Assembly (NCBI GenBank): GCA_002294665.1
Contig: DBFQ01000047.1
Coordinates: 1-33,908, forward strand
DNA: 33,908 nt
Direction of reading: 5' to 3'
DNA from: Candidatus Aminicenantes bacterium UBA876
GTDB taxonomy: Bacteria > Acidobacteriota > Aminicenantia > UBA2199
Below are positions 1-6,472 of this stretch, piece by piece (positions within the stretch are counted from its first letter, which is position 1; each line of letters begins with the position of its first letter). A model generated the notes under the pieces. The model was not told the origin of the DNA and ran no database searches. It saw nothing but the letters and a program-made list of their open reading frames with translations. The position numbers were made by a program, and so were the translations under genes.

Positions 1-81
1 AGTTGGGAAGAAGGTTACGGGTAGACCCGGAATAAGGAATAAAGAAGAAGGAATAAGGCAACCGTGTTTCTTCCCTCAACG

Positions 82-157
82 TTCTCAACTATCTCAAATT
101 CTTTTTTCCCGGCGCAAAAAGTAAACTCCACTTGCCCCTCGCCAATCGCCTCTCGCC
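82..157. repeat. Diverged direct repeat, copy 1
   Basis: The tract begins CTCAACTATCTCAAATTC, continues through a T6C3 run, and ends in repeated CCCCTCGCC-like words. It aligns by eye with 311-382 in the same orientation, with small indels. Members of the same CTCAAC/CCCTCGCC family recur elsewhere in the window. No coding potential is evident. Confidence 0.65.
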
Positions 158-167
158 ATCCCGGTTC

Positions 168-233
168 AATGACGCTTGCGAAGCAAGCTAATGACATGAG
201 CGAAGCGAATAAATGACAGGGTATCTGAATGAC
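168..233. repeat. Short AATGAC-led tandem array (22-bp period)
   Basis: AATGAC occurs at 168, 190 and 212, exactly 22 bp apart, and again at 228, 16 bp further on. The first two units also share GCGAAGC at the same internal offset, and the first contains the small hairpin GCTTGC-GAA-GCAAGC. Units are short and diverged, with no unique spacers, so this is a decayed minisatellite and not a CRISPR. Confidence 0.6.
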
Positions 234-310
234 AAGCACGCTTCGGCTTGGTTCATTTGAATTTGTGCGGGATTTTTTGCTTGGGATTCAGGGTTTGAAT
301 TCTTCTTTCC

Positions 311-382
311 ACCCTCAACTATCTCAACTTCTTTTTTCCCTGCCTCAAAGTTGAACCCCAATCGCCCCTCGCCCCTCGCCAG
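311..382. repeat. Diverged direct repeat, copy 2
   Basis: This is the second copy of the tract at 82-157. It shares CTCAACTATCTCAA, the T6C3 run and the CCCCTCGCC words. Its right end grades into the sequence that recurs inverted at 10849-10898. Confidence 0.65.
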
Positions 383-420
383 GAACTGGAACCTTCTACC
401 TTCTGCGTTCTACAGGGCGG
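371..420 (+). repeat. 50-bp dispersed repeat, copy A
   Basis: This 50-bp stretch (starts GCCCCTCGCC, ends CAGGGCGG) reappears in inverted orientation at 10849-10898 with only about four mismatches by eye. Both copies sit in intergenic space just past the 3' end of a gene. This copy continues directly into the REP-like hairpin at 415-440. Confidence 0.85.
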
Positions 421-440
421 CCACAGGGGGCCGCTCCTAC
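415..440 (-). repeat. REP-like GTAG hairpin
   Basis: On the minus strand the element reads GTAGGAGCGGCC, a six-base loop CCCTGT, then GGCCGC. That is a 6-bp GC-rich stem (417-422 with 429-434) preceded by the tetranucleotide GTAG. A GTAG head beside an imperfect palindrome is the hallmark of repetitive extragenic palindromes in several phyla, some of which are moved by RAYT transposases. No RAYT gene lies in this window. A transcriptional attenuator for the leftward upstream gene is an alternative reading. Confidence 0.55.
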
Positions 441-475
441 TTTTCACTGGCTACCTGATACCTCTTTTTGCAAAA

Positions 476-2809
476 TTATTTTGCATTTATGAATCCCACC
501 GCCACGCTCTGCTCACTGTCCATGGCAACCGTAAAAACGGATCCGGGTGCCAGGTCTTCACAATGGATGACGCGGATCACGTTTTCCAGTTCAGCGGCTT
601 CAGAAATCAGGCGCGTCAAGTGGTTGGGTGCGGATGCGAATAATTCGAAGTTGAAAGCATTGTCCGGTTCATGGGGATAGAGGGGAAGGTATTTGATATC
701 CGCTTCGACCAGGTCCTGGAAAAAGTGGGTGCCGAATGAAAGCTCAGGTACATAACCGTCTTTGACTACAGCCAGTTCGGAAATCATGGCCGTGTTGTTG
801 ATGTCGCTGTAGGAAACGGGGACTCCCAGGCGGATATCTCCGCGGGATCCCCAGCGTCCGGGGCCGATAAGGATGACACTGCGGCGGGGAAGCAGGCGGT
901 TGAGGCGCGAGACCGTCTTGGCTGTTTGTTTCATGGCTTCAGCCGACGAAAGCCCGGCATAGCCGGCGGGATCCACGTAAACGATGTATTGCAGCTGGGG
1001 CAGCGATCCGGGGGAAATGAAGCGCGTGGCTCGAAACAGCAGGCGATCCGCGGGAACATCGCGGGGCAGAGGGACTTCGGCATGAATGCGTACCTGGGAT
1101 TGCGGACGGCATTGCAGAATGTAGAGGTGCTTGCCGTCCGAGGCGAACTCTACGTCAACCGGGCTTTCCAGCGCGGATTCGAGCAGGTTCAATATCGCGT
1201 GAATCTGAGGGAAAAAGCGCGAATTGTCGGTCAGATTCTGGAAAGTGACCACCAGGTCGTTTTTTTCCACGTTCAGCAACGTACCCACGGGCGGGACAAG
1301 GTTCCCCTGGCGATCAATCGACACCACTTTCTCCACTCCGGGAAATTCCATGGCAAAGTCGGCCAGGAACTTTGCAATCGGTAACGTTTCGAACTGGTTG
1401 CTTTCCAGGTTCAGGACATCGATTTTGGATTGTGAGTACTTGATCACGTCTTCGTACTTGATGTTGACTTTCAAGCCCGGTTTCCCCGGCGAAGCCAGAA
1501 AGGTGTAATCATCACCCACGCGGTCAACCGCGCGGGTTCCCAGTCCCATCACCATGCGGACCATGCCGTCACAGCGTTCGATGCGCGGTGACCAGCGGAA
1601 TTCGTTGCGGCTGATCGCCACTCCGGCATAGGTGGGAGCGAAGTACTTGCCGACGCGGGTACCGACCACTTCCTGGATCAAAATTCCCATCTCTTCCTGG
1701 AAATCGAGCAACCCCCGTTCTTTGCGGTATTCGATGGGATCCGGTCCGAAAGTGCTGGCGAATATCTCGGCTATGGCGTCCAGCAGGCGGCTGACGCGTT
1801 CGGAGCGGGGACCCGTGTTCGACAGGAACAGGCTCTTGTACTTGCCCGAGAAGGCGGCCTCGAAACTGTCTTCCAGCAGGCTGGATGAGCGCACGATAAT
1901 GGGATTGTCGCCGATATCGGTCAGTATGGAATCCAGCTGGTTGATGATATCGGGAGGGAAAAACGAGTGCTTGAACAATTGCTGCAGATAGGAGTAACCG
2001 GCGCGTACCTCATGGCTTTCCAGGTATTTGACCGAGATCACTTCCTCCAGGGCGTTGATGTGAATGAAATCCATGATGGTGTCGGATGTGATGTACCAGC
2101 TGCGGGGAATGCGCACGTTTCCCAGGTCGGGGTTCTTCGTTTTCTCCGCTTCCAGGATGCGGCTGGCCAGGATCAGTCCGGAACTTTTTCCGCCCAGTTT
2201 GCCGCTGCCTTTGCCGGGGCCGACCGTTTTGGCCAGGATTTCATAGAAATCGATGACCTTGATGTAGTGTTTGGCCACGTTGATGTACTTCAGGTTGTTG
2301 GAAAAGAACCGCCTGATCAGGGCGACGCGGATGTTGATGAACTCATCCGGCGAGAGGTAGCTTTCACCGCGGGGAATGTTCATGAAACGTTCGATGGTCT
2401 CGCGGATGTCCATCAGGGAGATGTTGATGTTCTCGACCGCGATGGCCAGGAAACGGCTGCGTTCCTGGGCCATCCATGAATGAATCTGACGGGTGATCTC
2501 TTCCTGGGGCAGGTGCTCCTCCGCGATCTGGAAGATCTCGTGGGTGAAATGGCGCAATGATTGAATGTCCACTTTGGGATTGGGAACATTTGTGTACAGG
2601 GAATCCGAAGGATCTCCCGAAGAGTAGGAAGGTTCGAGCAGTCTCAATACTTCGGTGATTTCATCGACGTTGCGTTTGAACAGGTAATAGATCATGCGGC
2701 GCAGCAGGCGGTTCAGCAGGACCAGGTCTACTTTTTCCAATAGTTCGATGACGATGCGCCATTCCGGCTTGGCGGCACGATTCCCGGATGGTTGGAGCTC
2801 TTCGGACAT
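476..2809 (-). CDS. PEP/pyruvate-binding (PPDK N-terminal) domain protein, orphan
   Basis: A 777-residue protein. Residues about 1-190 are helical with no recognised domain. A pyruvate-phosphate-dikinase N-terminal ATP-grasp domain follows, seen in GKLGGKSSGLILA, PIIVRSSSLLEDS, the glycine-rich FSGKY strand and a closing LQCRPQSQ. The C-terminal part has a GPGRWGSRGD motif and no phosphohistidine domain (no GGxxSH-type motif) or PEP TIM barrel, so the complete PPDK or PEP-synthase cycle cannot be run by this chain alone. It probably binds ATP and transfers phosphate to an unknown acceptor. The ATG at 2809 was chosen over an upstream ATG at 2857 because GGAGG lies 8 nt before it and a TATAAT sits at 2835-2840. 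It is monocistronic, behind the gdhA terminator. The family is known only as uncharacterised homologues. Confidence 0.88.
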   Translation of the reverse strand: MSEELQPSGNRAAKPEWRIVIELLEKVDLVLLNRLLRRMIYYLFKRNVDEITEVLRLLEPSYSSGDPSDSLYTNVPNPKVDIQSLRHFTHEIFQIAEEHLPQEEITRQIHSWMAQERSRFLAIAVENINISLMDIRETIERFMNIPRGESYLSPDEFINIRVALIRRFFSNNLKYINVAKHYIKVIDFYEILAKTVGPGKGSGKLGGKSSGLILASRILEAEKTKNPDLGNVRIPRSWYITSDTIMDFIHINALEEVISVKYLESHEVRAGYSYLQQLFKHSFFPPDIINQLDSILTDIGDNPIIVRSSSLLEDSFEAAFSGKYKSLFLSNTGPRSERVSRLLDAIAEIFASTFGPDPIEYRKERGLLDFQEEMGILIQEVVGTRVGKYFAPTYAGVAISRNEFRWSPRIERCDGMVRMVMGLGTRAVDRVGDDYTFLASPGKPGLKVNIKYEDVIKYSQSKIDVLNLESNQFETLPIAKFLADFAMEFPGVEKVVSIDRQGNLVPPVGTLLNVEKNDLVVTFQNLTDNSRFFPQIHAILNLLESALESPVDVEFASDGKHLYILQCRPQSQVRIHAEVPLPRDVPADRLLFRATRFISPGSLPQLQYIVYVDPAGYAGLSSAEAMKQTAKTVSRLNRLLPRRSVILIGPGRWGSRGDIRLGVPVSYSDINNTAMISELAVVKDGYVPELSFGTHFFQDLVEADIKYLPLYPHEPDNAFNFELFASAPNHLTRLISEAAELENVIRVIHCEDLAPGSVFTVAMDSEQSVAVGFINAK

Positions 2810-2820
2810 CTGTTTCCCCT

Positions 2821-2850
2821 CCGATTGTTTCTTGATTATAAACCAATCGG
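2821..2850 (-). promoter_or_regulatory. Promoter -10 enclosed by an inverted repeat
   Basis: On the minus strand a perfect TATAAT (2835-2840) lies about 26 nt before the ATG at 2809. It falls inside an inverted repeat with arms CCGATTG (2821-2827) and CAATCGG (2844-2850), extended by a further three A/T pairs with one bulge. No good -35 is visible. The dyad could be an operator or an mRNA/DNA hairpin, so control by a DNA-binding protein is inference. Confidence 0.5.
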
Positions 2851-2861
2851 GAAACAATGAA

Positions 2862-2899
2862 AGAAAAAAAAAGGCGGGGAGGGAAACCTCCCCGCCTTT
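2862..2899 (-). terminator. Rho-independent terminator of gdhA
   Basis: A perfect 13-bp stem (2870-2882 with 2887-2899) closes a GAAA/TTTC tetraloop. On the minus strand it is followed by an almost unbroken T tract (complement of 2862-2872). It starts 11 bp past the gdhA stop codon. Confidence 0.95.
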
Positions 2900-2909
2900 G
2901 AGGAATAAG

Positions 2910-4196
2910 TTACACCCAGCCGCGGATACGGCAGGATTCCGCTACGCGTTGAATGGCGATCATATAGGCCGCGTCACGCATGTACACGCTTTTCTGCTTG
3001 TGCAGGCGATGGACTTCATGATAGGCCTTGGACATGATCTGGTCGAGTTTTGCCAGTACTTCTTCCTTGGTCCAGAAGTAGTTCATGTTGCACTGGACCT
3101 GTTCAAAGTAACTGCAGGTGACACCGCCGGCGTTGGCGAGGAAATCGGGGATCACGTAGATGCCGCGCTCTTTGAGCACCACGTCGGCTTCCGGATTGGT
3201 CGGACCGTTGGCGCCTTCGGCCATGACTTTGACCCGGCTGGAGATCTTGCCCACGTTTTCCTTGTTGACCTGGTTATCCAGGGCGCAGGGCAGCAGGATG
3301 TCGACATCCTGTTCGATCCAGGCGTCGCCATCCAGAACCTCGTAGCCATGCTTTCTGGCCGTGTCCTTGTCGATATCACCGAACTTGTTGGTGATGCTGC
3401 GCAATTCTTCCAAATCGATGCCGCCCTGTTTGCGGTACGAGTAGGACTTCTTGTCTTCATGGTCCCAGCAGGCGATGCACATGGTCTTGCCGCCGTATTC
3501 GTGATACAGCTGGATGGCGTACTGGGCGACATTACCGAATCCCTGGAAAGAAGCGGTGGTGTTCTTGATGTCGATATCGAGTTCTTTCAGGGCTTCCCGG
3601 AGCGTAAAGATCAATCCGAAGCCGGTCGCCTCGGTGCGGCCCAGGGATCCACCGACCCCAACTGGTTTTCCGGTGATGAAACCGGGGTATTTACCGCCCA
3701 TGATCTTTTCGTATTCGTCCATCATCCAGACCATGTGCTGGGCGTTGGTCATGACATCCGGAGCGGGAACGTCCTGAACGGGACCCACGTTGCGAACCAC
3801 CTGGCGGACCCAGCCGCGGCAGATCTGTTCCTGTTCACGCATGGACAGGTTGTGGGGGTCGCAGATTACGCCGCCCTTGCCGCCGCCGAGCGGGATATCC
3901 ACAACGGCGCATTTCCAGGTCATCCAGGTCGCCAGCGCACGCACGGTGTCAATGGTTTCCTGGGGGTGGAAGCGGATACCGCCCTTGCTGGGGCCACGGG
4001 CGTCGTTGTGCTGAACGCGGAACCCTTGAAAAACCTGGGTGGTGCCGTCATCCATGCGCACGGGAATGGTGAAATGGTATTCACGCTGCGGTGTACGCAG
4101 CAGATCCCGGGTTCCCTTGTCCAGTCCGAGCTGCTCGGCCACGGTGTCGAATTGTTTCCGCGCCATTTCAAAGGCGTTGAACGATTTGTCAGACAT
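2910..4196 (-). CDS. gdhA: Glutamate dehydrogenase (Glu/Leu/Phe/Val family)
   Basis: 428 residues, the usual length for the hexameric bacterial NAD(P)-dependent enzyme. It interconverts glutamate and 2-oxoglutarate plus ammonia in the cytoplasm. The substrate-binding and catalytic residues are in place: GPSKGGIRFHP (K71), WMTWKCAVVDIPLGGGKGG (K95 and the active-site K107), and QDVPAPDVMTN (D147). The Rossmann fold has GFGNVAQ. Coenzyme preference cannot be read reliably. AAGGAG lies 8 nt before the ATG. The gene follows the ThyX-like gene by only 12 bp on the same strand and is closed by a strong terminator, so the two are probably one transcript. A leucine or phenylalanine dehydrogenase is unlikely, because those are about 360 residues. 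Confidence 0.95.
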   Translation of the reverse strand: MSDKSFNAFEMARKQFDTVAEQLGLDKGTRDLLRTPQREYHFTIPVRMDDGTTQVFQGFRVQHNDARGPSKGGIRFHPQETIDTVRALATWMTWKCAVVDIPLGGGKGGVICDPHNLSMREQEQICRGWVRQVVRNVGPVQDVPAPDVMTNAQHMVWMMDEYEKIMGGKYPGFITGKPVGVGGSLGRTEATGFGLIFTLREALKELDIDIKNTTASFQGFGNVAQYAIQLYHEYGGKTMCIACWDHEDKKSYSYRKQGGIDLEELRSITNKFGDIDKDTARKHGYEVLDGDAWIEQDVDILLPCALDNQVNKENVGKISSRVKVMAEGANGPTNPEADVVLKERGIYVIPDFLANAGGVTCSYFEQVQCNMNYFWTKEEVLAKLDQIMSKAYHEVHRLHKQKSVYMRDAAYMIAIQRVAESCRIRGWV

Positions 4197-4208
4197 GAAT
4201 CACTCTCC

Positions 4209-5687
4209 TTATATTTGGTGTTGCGGTTTTTGATGAAAAACACTTTCGTATTGATGGACGAAATCGCTCTTGCCGCACAAGAGCAACGCGGCAAGGGGCA
4301 TGGATTCGCGGACCTTTCCGCTCATCCAGAGCGCCAGGTTACGGATATCCCACTGGGCATGCTGATCGGCGCGCAGGCGCACGAAATGGAAGATTTCCCT
4401 CAGATTCATCTTCAGGATCACGCGACGACGATGCGCGTTGGTCAACACGTACGCAGATAGGGCGGGCAATGATGCCGAGATTTCCTTGTGGATGCGGTTG
4501 GTATTTTCGATCAGTTTCTGGAAGCGGTCGGCCAGGCCGGTGGGGGAAAACACTTCGGGCATGGTGAATCCGAGTCCGGGATCGTAGGCTGAAGGGATAA
4601 GGGTGGCCATGCGGTGGCGTTTCAATTGGGCGAAACAGCTGGCGCTGACCACCAGGTCAAAGGAAAAGAAGGGGAGTTCGAACTCGCGCGGGACGGAATC
4701 GAAAAATTCCATCCCGGAAAACAGTTTCATAAACAGGCTGTGTTTCTGTGATGCATCCAGGTTGTTTACTAGACCGGCGGCTGAATTGCGGCTGATACCG
4801 TGTATGCGGGAAAGAAAAGCGCTCAAAACCACGTCATCTCCGTAACGCGGCGCTTCAACCATCGAGAAAAGCGCGGTATCGTCACAGGGTGCGGTTTGTT
4901 CGGGGACGGGAAAGATTCCGGATAACGCATGGGCCAGTTTTCGATCGAAGCTGGATGGATCGGGAAACAGGATCAGCGAAGGCGCGACAGGCTGGACCAG
5001 TTCATACAAACGGCGGCCGAATTCACGAACTTCGCGGAGTCCGCTCAGGGCGGCCCGCCTGAGCAGGGCTTCCAGGTTGCGCGCATTGATGGTCATGCCG
5101 AGTTGGCCGCGGGTGGCCAGTGGCAGCCCGTAACGGGCGTCTTCCTTGGCCAGGTTGCGTAACTGTTTTGCCGAGGCTTTGTCCAGTTTCTTCGCGGCGG
5201 CCTGCGCGGAAAGATAATTTTCAATCATTTCCAGGGCATCGGCATAAAAGCGGTTCTGTTCAGAGGTGATTCGGGCGAATTCCGTTTGCAACGGAGTTGC
5301 GGAAAGTTCCTCGGGAATCATGGTGTCCCGATTCAGGCGCACGTAGCGTTGCGATTTTTCCGTGAATGATACCAGGCGCATGGTTTCGATCTCTTCCATG
5401 GCCAGGCGGGAAAGACCCATGATATCAAAGTTGAAGACAGCGTGCTCCGCGATGGAATGATGCCCCATACTGAAAATAATGCGTGAATTGGATTGCCTGG
5501 CCCTGGCGACTTCACGCCGTGCCTGGAGGCGAAGCTCGTCAATCGACAATGCGCTGCGGCTGATGCGCGCGTAGGCGGCGCTGAGGGTTTCCGGTGTCAG
5601 GGTATGCGTAGACCCGGAATCAAGCGATTGCATCAGGTCCGCGTCGATGTTGAAGCCGGCCAATCGGATATCAAGATTCTTGGGCAT
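4209..5687 (-). CDS. Tandem-domain FAD-dependent thymidylate synthase (ThyX) homologue
   Basis: 492 residues, about twice a normal ThyX (220-250), made of two ThyX-like halves. The first half has GHHSIAEH (75-82) and SQRY (112-115) but TMR where the RHR triad belongs. The second half has RHR (357-359) but lacks the SxRY end of the motif. Both halves keep the C-terminal N-x-R-x region (TINARNLEALL; LKMNLREIFHF). Canonical ThyX makes dTMP from dUMP with CH2-THF and FAD at a subunit interface, so a fused asymmetric pair could still form complete sites, or could have changed function. No thyA lies in the window, and tmk is 10 kb away. A promoter lies directly before the ATG; there is no Shine-Dalgarno. 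First gene of a likely operon with gdhA. Confidence 0.85.
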   Translation of the reverse strand: MPKNLDIRLAGFNIDADLMQSLDSGSTHTLTPETLSAAYARISRSALSIDELRLQARREVARARQSNSRIIFSMGHHSIAEHAVFNFDIMGLSRLAMEEIETMRLVSFTEKSQRYVRLNRDTMIPEELSATPLQTEFARITSEQNRFYADALEMIENYLSAQAAAKKLDKASAKQLRNLAKEDARYGLPLATRGQLGMTINARNLEALLRRAALSGLREVREFGRRLYELVQPVAPSLILFPDPSSFDRKLAHALSGIFPVPEQTAPCDDTALFSMVEAPRYGDDVVLSAFLSRIHGISRNSAAGLVNNLDASQKHSLFMKLFSGMEFFDSVPREFELPFFSFDLVVSASCFAQLKRHRMATLIPSAYDPGLGFTMPEVFSPTGLADRFQKLIENTNRIHKEISASLPALSAYVLTNAHRRRVILKMNLREIFHFVRLRADQHAQWDIRNLALWMSGKVRESMPLAALLLCGKSDFVHQYESVFHQKPQHQI

Positions 5688-5698
5688 CGTAATGGATC

Positions 5699-5727
5699 AT
5701 TTTAGGACGATGTGGGCAAAAAAGCAA
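5699..5727 (-). promoter_or_regulatory. Promoter of the ThyX-like gene
   Basis: Minus-strand TTGCTT (5722-5727), 17 bp, then TAAAAT (5699-5704). The start codon is 11 nt beyond the -10, so the predicted leader is about 4-5 nt, too short for a Shine-Dalgarno. Confidence 0.55.
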
Positions 5728-5787
5728 GCATAATTTAAAGATAGTCGCCATATTTTTGACAAAATGTATTTTCGTGGCGAAAATTAT

Positions 5788-6375
5788 TCAAAGAGTCGGC
5801 AAGGCATCACTGAAAGCGGAAACCAGTTTCTGGGTGGTTTCGTCAATGGATCCGTTGTTCCAGATTTCGACCACTTTGAGCCCCATTTCGCTGATGATCT
5901 GCTGGTAGACTTCGTCGTATTCACGCAGGTCCTCAAGGGAGTATTCACCGGAAGCGATGGGATTCAGACGGTCACGCAATGTGGAGAAATCAACTCTGAC
6001 AAGAAAAAATCGGTCATAGGAAGGCATCCAGTAGGTAGACAGGTGGGCAATCAGCTCATGTTTCTGAAGCAGTTGGGGGGTCTGCGTCTTGCTGCGCATT
6101 TCACGGGTCCAGAACACCCAGTGATCGAGAATGGAACGGTTGCAGACCAGAAGGTCCGGATGCGAAATCGAACGCACGTTCTCTTCGTTGATCTGGGTGG
6201 AAAAATCGAAAAAGCAACTGATGAATCCGGAATGCGATGAAGCGTCAAAGGGATTCCTGGCCCGAACGGGGTCAAGGGTTTCTATGCGGTGTTTCAGTCC
6301 GAGGATTTTTCGGGTTTCCGCCAGCAATGCGCTGACGCCGGAGCCGGGAAGGCCGGAAAGCGAAATTTTTTGCAC
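5788..6375 (-). CDS. P-loop NTPase/kinase-like protein with altered Walker A
   Basis: 195 residues. The N-terminus MQKISLSGLPGSGVSALL has the shape of a phosphate-binding loop followed by a DNS/CNRSILDHW-type segment and an RVDFSTLRDRL lid-like region. This resembles NadR-type or deoxynucleoside-kinase-like P-loop kinases. The invariant Walker A lysine is replaced by valine (codon GTC), so ATP binding or catalysis may be lost or changed. The start is GTG: no ATG is in frame nearby, and a near-consensus promoter stands 5 nt upstream. It lies 100 bp upstream of the ThyX-like gene on the same strand and is divergent from lptD. The substrate is unknown. Confidence 0.75.
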   Translation of the reverse strand: MQKISLSGLPGSGVSALLAETRKILGLKHRIETLDPVRARNPFDASSHSGFISCFFDFSTQINEENVRSISHPDLLVCNRSILDHWVFWTREMRSKTQTPQLLQKHELIAHLSTYWMPSYDRFFLVRVDFSTLRDRLNPIASGEYSLEDLREYDEVYQQIISEMGLKVVEIWNNGSIDETTQKLVSAFSDALPTL

Positions 6376-6380
6376 AACCC

Positions 6381-6409
6381 ATTCTATTCCACCCGGGGGA
6401 AGCTGTCAA
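6381..6409 (-). promoter_or_regulatory. Leaderless-type promoter of the P-loop protein gene
   Basis: Minus-strand TTGACA (6404-6409), a 17-bp spacer and TAGAAT (6381-6386). The GTG start codon begins 6 nt past the -10, where transcription itself should begin. Confidence 0.7.
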
Positions 6410-6434
6410 TCAGGCCGCATCTTGTCGGTGCAGA

Positions 6435-6464
6435 TTGATTCCGTGAGCGGACCTGTGGTAAATT
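6435..6464 (+). promoter_or_regulatory. Candidate lptD promoter
   Basis: TTGATT (6435-6440), 18 bp, TAAATT (6459-6464). The lptD ATG is 8 nt beyond the -10 and has no Shine-Dalgarno. Matches to consensus are moderate. Confidence 0.4.
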
Positions 6465-6472
6465 GATTGCTC

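Larger units (their letters stand above)
1..475. other. Non-coding repeat-rich intergenic region
   Basis: I see no convincing gene here. The only open frame of note (about 74 codons, minus strand, 15-239) has no recognisable motif and is built from low-complexity repeats. The stretch holds two diverged copies of a pyrimidine-rich sequence (about 82-157 and 311-382), a small array of AATGAC-led units (168-233), half of a dispersed repeat pair (371-420), a REP-like hairpin (415-440) and an 8-bp palindrome, TGCAAAAT-T-ATTTTGCA (469-485), that overlaps the stop codon of the next gene on the minus strand. It reads as a spacer where repeats have accumulated downstream of a leftward gene. Confidence 0.7.

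Noticed and set aside
168..233. AATGAC units considered as a CRISPR
   Set aside because: Units are about 6 bp conserved at 22-bp spacing, with related interiors and no unique spacers or cas genes.
15..239. 74-codon minus-strand frame in the first intergenic region
   Set aside because: It is made of repeat and low-complexity sequence and lacks a ribosome site.
2694..4460. 588-codon open frame on the plus strand opposite gdhA and parts of its neighbours
   Set aside because: It is antisense to a well-supported enzyme, has no family signature and reflects third-position GC bias.
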